A stretch of 64,000 bases of DNA from Albibacterium sp963696875 (GCA_963696875.1 CAVOLQ010000003.1:372001-436000); one strand, 5' to 3'. Positions 33,666 to 43,334 are shown, numbered from the stretch's first letter. Translations and numbers: made by a program. The notes: generated by a model from the letters alone, not told the origin.

Positions 33666-34097
33666 TTAAAGAGCTTCATTCCATTCTACGAACGAAGATT
33701 TGGTTTCATATAACAGAAGTTTTCTTAATTTAATTTCTTTTGGGAATTCATTGAACAGGGTGTTTTTTATGAATAACAAAATGTTTTCTGCACTTGGCTC
33801 AAAGTCCCAGATAATTAAGTTTTCTAGTCCGTTAAATTCGGGATGTTTATGTAAATAGGCCTGCGATAAAATAAGCTTATGATCTAAGTAATCAACTATT
33901 TTATTCGTTACTATTTTTTTAATTTCCTTAAAGTCAATAATGAAGCCTGGTGATGGCAGGAAATCATCGGACTGGTTGGAGGTAGTAACAGAAACACGAA
34001 GTTCATAAGAATGGCCATGGATATTTTTACAAGCACCTTCATATTCGTTTAGTGCATGGCCGGTTTCAAAATGAAAGACTTTAGTAAGTGAGAGCAT
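33666..34097 (-). CDS. queD: 6-carboxy-5,6,7,8-tetrahydropterin synthase
   Basis: This is a 143-residue enzyme of the 6-pyruvoyltetrahydropterin synthase fold, from the internal ATG that begins MLSLTKVFHFETGHALNEYE; the longer frame adds 11 residues without support. The Zn-binding and catalytic features are the His in FETGHAL, CKNIHGHSYEL with the active-site Cys and two His, and LDHKLIL. A tail with YETKSSFVEW binds the substrate. It makes the second intermediate of queuosine/7-deazaguanine synthesis from GTP-derived precursors. QueE, the next step, is encoded at 59388-60011. The last ~80 residues include an insertion (HPEFNGLENLI) typical of this group. Confidence 0.88.
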   Translation of the reverse strand: MLSLTKVFHFETGHALNEYEGACKNIHGHSYELRVSVTTSNQSDDFLPSPGFIIDFKEIKKIVTNKIVDYLDHKLILSQAYLHKHPEFNGLENLIIWDFEPSAENILLFIKNTLFNEFPKEIKLRKLLLYETKSSFVEWNEAL

Positions 34098-34279
34098 TTT
34101 TAATTTTGTAGTTTCTTTTAGAAAATGCAAAGATAGATTGTTTTATGCAATAGAATGAAATTTCGCGCTCTATTTAGGCATAAGTTCTAATTACAAAGTC
34201 ATATTAAAAATAGACCTTGGATTGGGTATCTCGTCGTCTAGGCAGATACGAGAAAATTGATTTAATAATCTTGGGATAA

Positions 34280-34317
34280 AATTAAGGAGCATCAAAAATA
34301 TTTGATGCTCCTTAATT
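34280..34317 (-). terminator. Terminator of the M3 peptidase gene
   Basis: The 17-bp perfect stem AATTAAGGAGCATCAAA / TTTGATGCTCCTTAATT has a 4-nt loop and directly follows the stop codon. It is strong but has a short T tail. Confidence 0.7.
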
Positions 34318-34319
34318 CA

Positions 34320-36428
34320 TTAGTTTAAACCTCTAGCTTTTAACATAGGTTCAATCTTAGGATCGCTTCCTCTCCATTCTTTATACATAGCTTCATATTC
34401 TAAAGTGTTTCCTCTAGATAAGATCATATCTCGGAATCGCTGGCCATTTTCCCTGTTCAAACCTCCATTGTTCTCAAACCAGTTATATGCATCATGGTTT
34501 AACATTTCTGTCCACAAATACGAATAGTAGCCTGCAGCGTAACCACTACTGAAGATATGAGCGAAATAGGTAGAACGGTAACGTGGCGGGACAGCGTGAA
34601 CCACGTCAAGTTTAGTTTTACTTAAGGCTTCTTTTTCAAATTTATTAGCATCTTCAATTTTTAGATCAGGAGAGATGGTATGCCATTGCATATCCAAATT
34701 GGATGCTGCTAGGTTTTCAGTGATACTATATCCCTGATTGAAGGTTCCTGCATTTTTGATTTTATTAATAAGTTCCTGAGGAATCTGCTCTCCTGTCTTA
34801 TGGTGCCTTGCATAATTCTTTAATACGTCAGGGTATAGCGCCCAATTTTCATTAAATTGAGATGGAAATTCTACGAAGTCGCGTGCTACAGAAGTTCCTG
34901 ATAAGCTTGGGAACATTTGATCCGCAAAAAAACCATGCAAAGCGTGTCCAAATTCATGGAATGTAGTTCCTACTTCATCAAAAGTCAATAAAGCGGGCTC
35001 TCCACTTGCAGGTTTAGGATAATTACACACGTTGTAGATAACCGGTTTCTTGTCATACAATTTGGATTGAGCTACAAAGTTACTCATCCATGCACCTCCA
35101 CGCTTACTTTCGCGCGCAAAAAAGTCACCATAAAACAAGCCTAAGGGCTCTCCATTTTCTTCGAAAAGCTCATATACTACTACATCTTCATGATAAGTAG
35201 GAATATCAGTACGCTTTTTGAAAGTGATGCCATAAAGTTTCTCTGCAGCATAAAAAACTCCGTTTTCTAAAACTGATGTGAGTTCAAAATAAGGTTTAAT
35301 TTGTTCTTCATCAAGATCAAACTTTGCCTTACGAACCATTTCTGCGTAATAGTCCCAATCCCAAGGCTCAACTTTAAAATCTTCACCTTTTTCTTCAACC
35401 ATCTTTTGGATAATATCCGATTCTTCCTGTGCTTTGGCAGTACCTGCAGCTACTAAACCAGTAAATAGGTTCATTACAGTTGCAGGGTCTTTAGCCATTG
35501 TTTTCTGTAGACTCCATTCTGCATAGTTAGCAAAACCAAGAAGTTTTCCTTTTTGTGCCCGTAGTTCAGCCAATTCGGTGATGACTTCTTTTGTGTCGTG
35601 TGAAGAACCATCTGCACGATTCCAAGCAGCTTTAAATAATTTTTCTCGAGTTGCTCTGTTTTCTAATGATTGCAACAAAGGCTGTTGAGTAGTGTTTAAT
35701 AAACTTATCTTCCAGCTTTCTTCATTCCCATTTTTCATAGAATTGATTTGGCTTTCTGAAAGTCCCGCTAATTCCGCTTTATCTGTTATTATTAATGCTC
35801 CCGCATTATTCGCATCTAGTAAGGTTTTATTAAACTTGGTTGATAAAGAGGCTATGCGAGAATTAAGATCTTTGAGTTTTTCTTTGTCTTCCTCTGAGAG
35901 GTTAGCTCCTGCAATTTCAAAGTTCTCATAATAGTTTTCTAATAACTTAAGGGATTCGGAATCTAAATTTAACTCCGATTTCTTCTCATAGAGGGTTTTT
36001 AAACGCTTGAAGAGAGCATCGTTTAAATAGATTGCATCGTTATGGGCAGATAATTGAGGGGCAAGAAAGGTCTGTACTTCTTGTAGCTCTGCATTTGTAT
36101 GAGCACCCGTTAAGGCTGAAAAAACTCTGCTGACGCGACTCAATAATTCATTGCTCTTTTCGATTGCAAGAACCGTATTATCAAACGTTGGTTCGTCAGT
36201 GTTTGATGTAATTTGATTAATAGATTCAGTTTGCTGCCTCATTCCTTCTATAAAGGCCGGCTTAAAGTGTTCGTTTTTGATCTTCGTAAAATCTGGGGCA
36301 AAATAAGGTAAGGTACTTTCCTCCATAAAAGGATTGTCCTTCAAGTCTGCAACTTTATCTGCATTGTCAGTACATGCAGACACTCCTAGCCCAATGGCTA
36401 GGATTAATAAAAGAGATTGTTTCTTCAT
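34320..36428 (-). CDS. M3 family metallopeptidase, probable periplasmic lipoprotein (Dcp-like)
   Basis: This is a 702-residue protein. The N-terminus MKKQSLLLILAIGLGVSACT has a lipobox (VSAC, Cys19), so it is membrane-anchored. The body is the long helical M3 peptidase of the Dcp/oligopeptidase A type: LSEEDKEKLKDLNSRIASLS in the first half, and TFDEVGTTFHEFGHALHGFF with the HEFGH zinc motif (two His and Glu) around residue 490. SVARDFVEFPSQFNENW and YSYLWTEMLNHDAY follow as in peptidyl-dipeptidases. It should release dipeptides or short peptides in the periplasm. Confidence 0.92.
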   Translation of the reverse strand: MKKQSLLLILAIGLGVSACTDNADKVADLKDNPFMEESTLPYFAPDFTKIKNEHFKPAFIEGMRQQTESINQITSNTDEPTFDNTVLAIEKSNELLSRVSRVFSALTGAHTNAELQEVQTFLAPQLSAHNDAIYLNDALFKRLKTLYEKKSELNLDSESLKLLENYYENFEIAGANLSEEDKEKLKDLNSRIASLSTKFNKTLLDANNAGALIITDKAELAGLSESQINSMKNGNEESWKISLLNTTQQPLLQSLENRATREKLFKAAWNRADGSSHDTKEVITELAELRAQKGKLLGFANYAEWSLQKTMAKDPATVMNLFTGLVAAGTAKAQEESDIIQKMVEEKGEDFKVEPWDWDYYAEMVRKAKFDLDEEQIKPYFELTSVLENGVFYAAEKLYGITFKKRTDIPTYHEDVVVYELFEENGEPLGLFYGDFFARESKRGGAWMSNFVAQSKLYDKKPVIYNVCNYPKPASGEPALLTFDEVGTTFHEFGHALHGFFADQMFPSLSGTSVARDFVEFPSQFNENWALYPDVLKNYARHHKTGEQIPQELINKIKNAGTFNQGYSITENLAASNLDMQWHTISPDLKIEDANKFEKEALSKTKLDVVHAVPPRYRSTYFAHIFSSGYAAGYYSYLWTEMLNHDAYNWFENNGGLNRENGQRFRDMILSRGNTLEYEAMYKEWRGSDPKIEPMLKARGLN

Positions 36429-36525
36429 GGAAAATTTAGGTTAAAAAGCATAAAGATAGCAAAAAAAGAGGGGAGTAACGATAAATTCGTATAATGCCTG
36501 TTTTAACCATATAATTAAAGAAAAT

Positions 36526-36558
36526 AAAAGCCCTCATCTAATTAGAAAAAGGGCTTTT
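36526..36558 (-). terminator. Terminator downstream of the catalase gene
   Basis: On the minus strand AAAAGCCCT / AGGGCTTTT forms a stem with a T-rich tail (TTTTATTTTC), 45 nt after the catalase gene. Confidence 0.65.
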
Positions 36559-36602
36559 AATATTATGTTTCTAACTTAAAGCTCAAAAGAAGGTTGGTTC
36601 GA

Positions 36603-38092
36603 CTATACCTCTCTTTTATAATTATCAACTTCTTGCATAGTCATTTTCAAAGCTTTCGCTACACCTTCACCATAGGCTGGATCGGCTTTATAGCAATTTT
36701 GTATATGCCGGACTTGAATAAATTTGTCTGCTTGACCTACTTCAGCAGCCGTATTGCTGAATAAAAGTTCTTTCTTTTCATCAGTCATTAATCTGAATAA
36801 GTTTCCAGGCTGTGAGAAGTAATCTTGATCATCATCACGGAATTCCCAAGCATAGGCGTCCCCATGCAAAGCCAATGGGGGTTCTTGATACTCAGGCTGT
36901 TCTTGCCATTCTCCAAAACTATTGGGTTCATAGTGCTTGGTCGCACCAAAGTTACCATCAACACGCATCGCTCCATCTCTATGAAAACTGTGATATGGAC
37001 ATCTTGAAGCATTTACTGGAATTGATAGTTATTTACTCCTAAACGATAGCGTTGTGCATCACCATATGAAAATAGGCGACCTTGTAGCATTTTATCCGGA
37101 GAGAAACCTATTCCAGGCACAATATTAGCCGGATTGAAAGCTGCTTGCTCGACATCAGCAAAGTAATTTTCTGGGTTACGATTTAATTCAAATTCACCGA
37201 CAGGGATCAAAGGGAAATCGCCTTTGGGCCAAACTTTAGTTAAGTCAAAAGGATGGAAATGATAGGTGTTCGCTTCCTCTTGTGTCATGATTTGAACATA
37301 CATCTTCCACTTCGGAAAATCACCAACTTTAATCGCCTCAAAAAGATCTCGTTGATGTGTTTCGCTATCAGTTCCAATAAGGTGAATAGCTTCTTCGTTG
37401 GTTAAATTTTCTATTCCTTGTTGTGATCTGAAATGAAATTTTACCCAATAACGAGTGTTTTCTTTGTTTAAGAAGCTAAATGTATGGCTCCCGAAACCAT
37501 GCATATGGCGGTATGTTTTGGGAATACCACGGTCACTCATCACAATGGTTATTTGGTGTAAAGCCTCTGGCAACAAAGTCCAAAAATCCCAATTGTTATT
37601 TGCACTTCGTAGATTAGTCATTGGGTCTCTTTTAACTGCATGGTTTAAATCAGGAAATTTCATTGGGTCTCTAAAGAAGAAGACCGGGGTATTGTTTCCC
37701 ACCAAATCCCAATTCCCTTCATCCGTATAAAATTTCATGGCAAAACCACGTATATCACGTTCAGCATCTGCCGCACCTCTTTCGCCAGCAACGGTAGAAA
37801 AACGAACAAACATATCGGTTTTTTTACCAATTTCAGCAAAAATACTAGCTTTTGTATACTGTGTTATGTCATGAGATACAGTGAAAGTTCCAAAAGCACC
37901 AGAACCTTTTGCGTGCATACGGCGTTCAGGAATCACTTCACGATCAAAGTGAGCCATTTTTTCCAAAAACCAAAAATCCTGCATCAACATTGGGCCTCTA
38001 GGACCAGCAGTTTGTACATTTTGATTATCAGGAACCGGTGCACCTGTAGTTCTTGTCAATTTCTTTTTGTTTTCATCATTTTCCATAAGCAT
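36603..38092 (-). pseudogene. katA: Catalase gene with a single-base frameshift
   Basis: The first frame (37013-38092, 359 residues) holds the clade-3-like catalase core: MLMQDFWFLEKMAHFDREVI, the catalytic His in ERRMHAKGSGAFGTF, Asn in LVGNNTPVFFF, and heme-ligand Tyr in RLFSYGDAQRYRLGV. It ends with NNYQFQ and a stop. Shifting by one base restores the expected continuation IPVNASRCPYHSFHRDGAMR, which joins the second frame (36603-36968) from MRVDGNFGATKHY to the end. The break is around 37018-37024. Joined, the product would be near 495 residues, normal for the family. As read, translation yields a catalytic core lacking the C-terminal ~130 residues. A sequencing error is the alternative. 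Confidence 0.85.
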
Positions 38093-38211
38093 ACAATTTC
38101 TAGATTAGGTAAAACTTAAATTTAAGATTAAATTCGGTAAAAAAACAAAAATGAATAAATTTAAAAAGTTACTTTTACGGTAACCATATCAATCTTTAAA
38201 AATATGTCAAC

Positions 38212-38976
38212 ATGAAACTGAAAAGTATAATAAGCATTACCTTGTTTTTATTGGTCTTTTTATCAGCTAATAGTAAAAACAAACAACATTATTATCAATT
38301 AAAAGTTTTTCATTTAAATACGAAATCACAAGAAGAGCGTATAGACCGATTTTTAGAAGGCGCTTATTTACCGGCATTGCATCGATTAGGAATTAAAGAA
38401 GTAGGCGTATTTAAGTCTATTCCTGAAAATACAGAACATAAGCGGATTTATGTATTCATTTCAGCGCCTCAGCTTGGCCAATTTGCGAATCTTGATGCGC
38501 TTTTACAAAATGATAAAACTTATTTAAAAGCTGGTGAGGAATATTTAAATGCACCTTATAATGATCCTCCGTTTACTAGAATAGAATCTATTCTTATGAA
38601 AGCTTTTCAGGGAATGCCTGCGCCGAAAGTTCCAAATTTAACCTTTCCAAGAAGTGAGCGTATTTACGAATTAAGAAGCTACGAGAGTGCAACAGAGCGG
38701 TTGTCGGCGAACAAAATTGATATGTTCAATTCAGCCGAAATCGAAATCTTCGACAGATTGAATTTTAATCCTGTTTTTTATGGCGAAGTTATTTCGGGAA
38801 ATACCATGCCTAACCTCATGTATATGACGACTTTTAACAATAAAAAGGAGCGAGACGAGCATTGGGTAGCTTTTGGTCCAGAATACAAGCCCATGACATT
38901 ATTGCCAAAATACCAAAATAATGTATCAAAGAATGTTACTTTATTGTTGTACCCAACAGAGTATTCTGACTTTTAA
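38212..38976 (+). CDS. NIPSNAP family protein (exported)
   Basis: This 254-residue protein has a signal peptide in the first ~22 residues (IISITLFLLVFLSANSKN). Two ferredoxin-like NIPSNAP halves follow: YYQLKVFHLNTKSQEERIDR with FLEGAYLPALHRLGIKEVGV, and from about residue 150 RIYELRSYESATERLSANKI with MFNSAEIEIFDRLNFNPVFY. The family has dimeric alpha/beta-barrel-like members with largely unknown reactions. The gene is divergent from the catalase, sharing a 119-bp promoter region. No link beyond co-orientation is evident. Confidence 0.85.
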   Translation: MKLKSIISITLFLLVFLSANSKNKQHYYQLKVFHLNTKSQEERIDRFLEGAYLPALHRLGIKEVGVFKSIPENTEHKRIYVFISAPQLGQFANLDALLQNDKTYLKAGEEYLNAPYNDPPFTRIESILMKAFQGMPAPKVPNLTFPRSERIYELRSYESATERLSANKIDMFNSAEIEIFDRLNFNPVFYGEVISGNTMPNLMYMTTFNNKKERDEHWVAFGPEYKPMTLLPKYQNNVSKNVTLLLYPTEYSDF

Positions 38977-39019
38977 GCATTCCCCAATATTCGTTCAATT
39001 ATAGATATTTTTAACTTTA

Positions 39020-39823
39020 TCAAACGTTTTTATTTTGAATTTCTTTGTAATTTTTGAATGCGTGGAGGCCTGAGCTAATTAATAGGATGATTGAAACAAT
39101 AGTTGCCGTTCGTACTATACTATGATTGCCATCCCAATTGGCCACGGCTACCGCTATCAAGCCCCACGCGCCAACAAGCGCATATTCGCGCATATTTCTG
39201 GTCCAAGTCATGAAAAGATAAATAGCACCTGCCAAGCAAATCATTGCGATTGTCCAAGTGACTTCAGAAGTAAATCCTTCCCATCCCAATTTAGTTAAAT
39301 AAGCAGCGGTATTTGCAATCAACGCAACTGTTATCCAGCCTGAGTAAATAGAGAACGGCCACCAAACCAAAGCAATCTTTCTAAAAGACACATCTTTGAG
39401 TTCCATTCCTGTGTTGATTATAATTCTGAATAAGAGAAGGAGAAGAAACAACATAATTAAAACGGAAATACCGGTATAATCATAAAGCCATGCTAAAATC
39501 CATAAACAATTCATCGCACATGAAGCAACAAATAACCATCCAATCTGATAGATGGTTTCCTCTTCCTCGTATACGACCTCATCTTCAATGGATCCATTTT
39601 TAAAGAACACCGTGCTTTGATAAACTGCGAATCCAAGTAAACCTAAATAAATTAGCCCCCAAATAGAAAATGCATAGCCTGCAGGAGTAAAAAGATTTTT
39701 ATACTTCTCTGAAACGCTTGCAATTGTGCTTCCATTAAAAATCCCAGTATTAGAAAGATAATTTACCATTAGCATTATAATCAGAGCGATTATATTAGCA
39801 ATGGCTAGCGTTTTTTTACTCAT
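39020..39823 (-). CDS. TspO/MBR-like tryptophan-rich sensory protein (long form)
   Basis: This is a 267-residue protein with about seven to eight hydrophobic helices. The helix-1/2 region has TPAGYAFSIWGLIYLGLLGF, resembling the TspO/MBR consensus around the W-x-x-I-Y motif. Trp residues recur at helix ends (GWLFVASCAMNCLWILAWLY, VWWPFSIYSGWITVA, NWDGNH). The canonical TspO has only five helices and ~160 residues; this longer form is common in Bacteroidota. Binding of porphyrins or related ligands is the family theme but is not shown here. It is followed, 30 bp away on the same strand when reading upstream, by the cupin fusion gene. Confidence 0.75.
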   Translation of the reverse strand: MSKKTLAIANIIALIIMLMVNYLSNTGIFNGSTIASVSEKYKNLFTPAGYAFSIWGLIYLGLLGFAVYQSTVFFKNGSIEDEVVYEEEETIYQIGWLFVASCAMNCLWILAWLYDYTGISVLIMLFLLLLLFRIIINTGMELKDVSFRKIALVWWPFSIYSGWITVALIANTAAYLTKLGWEGFTSEVTWTIAMICLAGAIYLFMTWTRNMREYALVGAWGLIAVAVANWDGNHSIVRTATIVSIILLISSGLHAFKNYKEIQNKNV

Positions 39824-39853
39824 GGCTTTGGTTGTTGTAATTCAACCTAAAGT

Positions 39854-40603
39854 CTATTCCTTAACAGAAATAGATAATGTTAATAAAAAGGTTGACTCTT
39901 TTTTAGCAAATACACTATGTGGCACTCCTTTATGAAGCGTTACCATTTGGCCTTCAGTTAAATTTGCGGTTTTTTCTGCGGTTCCAAAAACTATTTCGCC
40001 TTCAAGCACCTGTACGCTGATTATGCCTGGGGCAGTGTGTGTTTTTAGTTCTGCACCACCGTGCATAGCGATTAATACAAGTCTCATTTCATCCGACTTA
40101 AAAATGGTAATCGCATTTCGATCGCTATCAACCCATGCTTGTTCTTCTTTAATTTGCTTCCTAAAGGAATTAAGATCTATTTCAACTAATTGTGCATCCA
40201 GCAAGCGGTCACCCTCAGGTCGTAATTCAGTGGCTTGATTATATTTTTCCTGGGTATCGGGTTCCTCACTCTTGTTTTCCTCTGCAGGAGATGTTGAACC
40301 GTAGGTTTCTTTAAGCGCTTTGATCATCTCATCGGAGACTTTATCACTATATATTCCGTAGCCATCGACCAAAACTCCTTTTATGTTATGTGTCGTTGAG
40401 GAAATAGCATATACGATAGCTTCGTCTCCTGGATCTGAAGGCCCTTCAAAACGATAATGTTTATCCACAACAAATTCCTCAGGAAAGACTTGTAATGAAT
40501 TGCCTTGGCAAACCAAGCAGGTGTTTGATAAATTAAAATCTTCTGTATAGCCTCTTTCTCTAAGTACGGTCAATACCCTGGATAGGGTTGTCATTTCGTT
40601 CAT
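39854..40603 (-). CDS. Two-domain protein: PRPP-synthetase-like small domain fused to a cupin
   Basis: This is a 249-residue protein. Residues ~1-95 (MTTLSRVLTVLRERGYTEDF, CLVCQGNSLQVFPEEFVVDK, EAIVYAISSTTHNIKGVLVD, GYGIYSDKVSDEMIKAL) match a small stand-alone protein that Bacteroidota genomes annotate loosely as phosphoribosylpyrophosphate synthetase, though it lacks that enzyme's domains. A Glu/Pro-rich linker (~100-125) leads to a C-terminal cupin (~150-249) with MHGGAELKTHTAPGIISVQVLEGEI and VTLHKGVPHSVFAK. The cupin His residues could bind a metal. I know of no established function. Confidence 0.7.
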   Translation of the reverse strand: MNEMTTLSRVLTVLRERGYTEDFNLSNTCLVCQGNSLQVFPEEFVVDKHYRFEGPSDPGDEAIVYAISSTTHNIKGVLVDGYGIYSDKVSDEMIKALKETYGSTSPAEENKSEEPDTQEKYNQATELRPEGDRLLDAQLVEIDLNSFRKQIKEEQAWVDSDRNAITIFKSDEMRLVLIAMHGGAELKTHTAPGIISVQVLEGEIVFGTAEKTANLTEGQMVTLHKGVPHSVFAKKESTFLLTLSISVKE

Positions 40604-40670
40604 GGTTAATAGTTTTAATTAAAACCCTATTTTTGATTAAATGTTTGGTAATGTTTAAAACAAGCTGTGT

Positions 40671-41372
40671 TTAAAACAATAGAAAGCTAACCTGCACATT
40701 TGCGCGGATTTCTATCTCACCAGAAGCAATAGGATCTTGTATTCTGCTTTCAGCCATATCTGCGGTTTTATAAGCCATATAAATTGGTCTAGGTGGATTG
40801 TTATTTGAAGATGTATTATCATGTATAGTAAATGCAGCCCCAACTTTTTGACCTACGGCTTTACCAAGTATGATTGCTTTAGCTCTTGCGTCTTGCATTG
40901 CCTTCGCACGTGCTTCATTTTGCAAATCATCCATTTTGGAAGAAGTAAATTGTACGTTTTGGATATTGTTTACTCCTAAAGCAACCAAACCACTTAAAAT
41001 GTCGGTTAACTTATCTAAGTCTTTTAATTTAAAAGTAAGAGACTGCTGAGCACGAAACATAGGGATAGGTTTTTCATCTTTTACGTATTCATTATAAGGT
41101 TGCAAATCCACATTGGTTGTTCGTAAGTCTTTATCCCCAATATTTTGTTTTTTTAAAAAGACAATGGCTTTTGAAACAAGGGCATCATTTTCTTTTTTTG
41201 CAGCCTGTAAATTTTTATTAGTCGTGCTAATCATAAAGCTTACATCTGCGCCGTCAGGTTTTACTTTAATGACATGTTCACCGTTTACATTTACCAAGGG
41301 CACAGGCTTTTCTTGAGCGAAGGCGTTGGAAATTATAGCTATAAGTGCTAAAGTGATAAGTATTCTTTTCAT
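40671..41372 (-). CDS. SIMPL domain (DUF541) periplasmic protein
   Basis: This is a 233-residue protein from the chosen ATG opening MKRILITLALIAIISNAFAQ, a signal peptide. The longer frame adds 12 residues of A-rich leader. The mature chain matches the SIMPL/DUF541 family: VNVNGEHVIKVKPDGADVSF, LVSKAIVFLKKQNIGDKDLR, TTNVDLQPYNEY, VNNIQNVQFTSSKMDDLQNE and EARAKAMQDARAKAIILGKAVG, which is the alternating Ala/Lys/Asp helix of the family. Such proteins form oligomeric periplasmic rings in some bacteria, with roles in envelope and oxidative stress proposed. Assignment of the fold is confident; function is not known. Confidence 0.88.
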   Translation of the reverse strand: MKRILITLALIAIISNAFAQEKPVPLVNVNGEHVIKVKPDGADVSFMISTTNKNLQAAKKENDALVSKAIVFLKKQNIGDKDLRTTNVDLQPYNEYVKDEKPIPMFRAQQSLTFKLKDLDKLTDILSGLVALGVNNIQNVQFTSSKMDDLQNEARAKAMQDARAKAIILGKAVGQKVGAAFTIHDNTSSNNNPPRPIYMAYKTADMAESRIQDPIASGEIEIRANVQVSFLLF

Positions 41373-41582
41373 TTTTTTTTTAATTAAATAGAAAATATAT
41401 TTGGACAATTACTATTAAAGCAAGAATGATGCCTTAGATTTATATTACAGGTATAGTGGAGGATAATTTGACCAAAGCCCCGTATCTGTTTAATTCATGT
41501 TCACAGGACGGAAATTATTGATAGCTTTTTCCGTTTACTGGGGAAGCTGGTGAGCTTTTTTTTTCTAACCGTTCTAGTGAAT

Positions 41583-41780
41583 TCATTCTATTTTATCAAA
41601 GGAATACTTCCCCTTGATAAATTGATTAAAGTAAACTCCTTTAGAGGGAGCTCCTCTCATAGCTTGATATGTTTCGAAGGGCACATCCCGATACTCATAA
41701 ACACTTCCCGAAACAAAGATGATTTTCAATCTCGAAGAATGAGCATCGTATGAGATTTTATGTATTACGGAGGAAGGCAT
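41583..41780 (-). CDS. KTSC domain protein
   Basis: This is a 65-residue protein comprising a complete KTSC domain: MPSSVIHKISYDAHSSRLKI, IFVSGSVYEYRDVPFETYQA and SKGVYFNQFIKGKYSF. The family is named for a KTSC motif at the end and is often fused to or located beside nucleic-acid enzymes. Here the motif is degenerate (APSKGVYFN). It is cytoplasmic by lack of a signal sequence. The roles of KTSC proteins remain unproven. Confidence 0.8.
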   Translation of the reverse strand: MPSSVIHKISYDAHSSRLKIIFVSGSVYEYRDVPFETYQAMRGAPSKGVYFNQFIKGKYSFDKIE

Positions 41781-41833
41781 ATTCGGGTTTTGTAGAATAT
41801 ACCTGAATACGCCTAAAATCGTCTCTATAATAT

Positions 41834-42604
41834 TTAGCGAGCGTTTAGTAAGCTCAAAAGCTTTTCAGGTTCGTCTGTAGTGATAAATTCAACTTTTTGT
41901 TCAAGAAAACTCAACATGTCTTCTTCGGTATTTACAGTCCAAACGTTAACTGTTAAACCTACGGCATGTGCTTCTTTTATCCATGTAGGATTTTTCTTAT
42001 AAACATTAAGATTATAGTCAATTCCAGTATATCCATCTTTTTTTGCTTGTTCTGGAGCAATGTCTCCATTAAGGTATGCAACGTCCGCTTTTGGGTCTAA
42101 CTTATGAGCAAGCTTCCCAGCGTCATAATCAAAGAATATATAATCTACTAAATTTTGCATTTTTAAATTCTTCACCATTTCAACACACATTTTAACTGCT
42201 TGTAGGGTTCGCTCCTTGCTGACGATGGAAGTTTTTAATTCTAAAACCAATCGAGTCTTGTTTTGTTTCTTTCCCTCTTTTAAATATTCTTCCAAAGTGG
42301 GAATGCGCTCCCCATTAGGATGTTTTATAGACAATAAATCCTTATAGGTAGAGGTTTCAATATCAATTCCATGAAAATCCCTGTCATGATTCACCACCAA
42401 CACATCATCTTTGGTAAGATGGACATCAAATTCAGCACCAAAGCATCCCAATTCGATTGCGTGATTTAGTGAAGCCAGAGAGTTTTGTGGAATGCCTTGC
42501 GTTTTCCAAGCGCCTCTGTGGGCAATTACCTTTGATTGTGCTTGTACAAAAGTTGTTGACATTATAGTAATAATGATTAAAGATAAGCTTTTAAAGAAAT
42601 TCAT
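41834..42604 (-). CDS. Glycerophosphodiester phosphodiesterase (exported)
   Basis: This is a 256-residue protein with a signal peptide (SLSLIIITIMSTTFVQAQ). The TIM-barrel GDPD motifs are complete: IAHRGAWKTQGIPQNSLAS (first His and Arg, Asn), GAEFDVHLTKDDVLVVNHDR (metal-binding Glu, Asp and catalytic His) and LVLELKTS near residue 120 (third Glu). Towards the end VNVWTVNTEEDMLSFLEQKV and FITTDEPEKL mark the last barrel strands. It should hydrolyse deacylated phospholipid headgroup diesters in the periplasm. It is convergent with no partner nearby; the upstream 250 bp show no feature. Confidence 0.92.
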   Translation of the reverse strand: MNFFKSLSLIIITIMSTTFVQAQSKVIAHRGAWKTQGIPQNSLASLNHAIELGCFGAEFDVHLTKDDVLVVNHDRDFHGIDIETSTYKDLLSIKHPNGERIPTLEEYLKEGKKQNKTRLVLELKTSIVSKERTLQAVKMCVEMVKNLKMQNLVDYIFFDYDAGKLAHKLDPKADVAYLNGDIAPEQAKKDGYTGIDYNLNVYKKNPTWIKEAHAVGLTVNVWTVNTEEDMLSFLEQKVEFITTDEPEKLLSLLNAR

Positions 42605-42855
42605 TTTTTATCGGATTATTATTTATATTAAATATACTAACTGCATTCACAAGCGTGACAAAGGCATTAACCACATTGCCACATAGCCTCTAAAAAACAT
42701 ACTTTAAAATTCTTTAAAAGACTATGTTCCTATATGTTTTAAAGGTCACGTACTTAAAACTAAGGTACATCTATTTATAATAGCATAATCGATAAAAGTA
42801 GACTTAATCTCCCGTTTTCAAAAACAATTTTCTTAATTTAACAGTATCTTAATCC

Positions 42856-43311
42856 ATGAATAAAAGGAGTGCAGGATTATTGTTGTATCGTTTGAAGGGT
42901 CAGGAATTGGAAGTTTTATTAGTCCATCCTGGAGGACCTTATTGGGTAAATAAAGACAAAGGGGCATGGTCAATACCAAAAGGTGAGTTTTCTGCTGAAG
43001 ATCCTTTAGAAGCGGCTAAACGTGAGTTTGAGGAAGAAACAGGATTTCAGATTAGTGGAGACTTTAAAGGCTTGTCACCCATTAAGCAAAAGGGAGGGAA
43101 AACTATTTTTGCTTGGGCAGTTGAGGGAAACGTAGAGGCTTCGAAAGGGATAAGCAACATGTTTACAATAGAATGGCCTCAGAAGTCAGGTAAGCAACAA
43201 GCATTTCCCGAGGTAGATAAGATAAGATGGTTTTCTATCTCTGAAGCTAAAGTTAAAATTAATGATCAGCAAATAGCCTTATTAGATGAATTAAAATCAA
43301 TTCTGATCTAA
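42856..43311 (+). CDS. Nudix hydrolase
   Basis: This 151-residue protein has SAGLLLYRLKGQELEVLLVH at its start and the Nudix box GEFSAEDPLEAAKREFEEET followed by GF, fitting GX5EX7REUXEEXGU. A GPYWVNKDKGAWSIPKGEFS segment precedes it, as in the Ap4A-hydrolase-like or diadenosine-type group of short Nudix proteins. WPQKSGKQQAFPEVDKIRWF near the end belongs to the same group. The substrate cannot be told from motifs. It is convergent with purL (23-bp gap). Confidence 0.9.
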   Translation: MNKRSAGLLLYRLKGQELEVLLVHPGGPYWVNKDKGAWSIPKGEFSAEDPLEAAKREFEEETGFQISGDFKGLSPIKQKGGKTIFAWAVEGNVEASKGISNMFTIEWPQKSGKQQAFPEVDKIRWFSISEAKVKINDQQIALLDELKSILI

Positions 43312-43334
43312 TAAGGCTAATATGTAATAGTTTC

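Noticed and set aside
41535..41570. Hairpin AAGCT/AGCTT with T tract
   Set aside because: It points along the plus strand, where no gene ends; the neighbours are on the minus strand.
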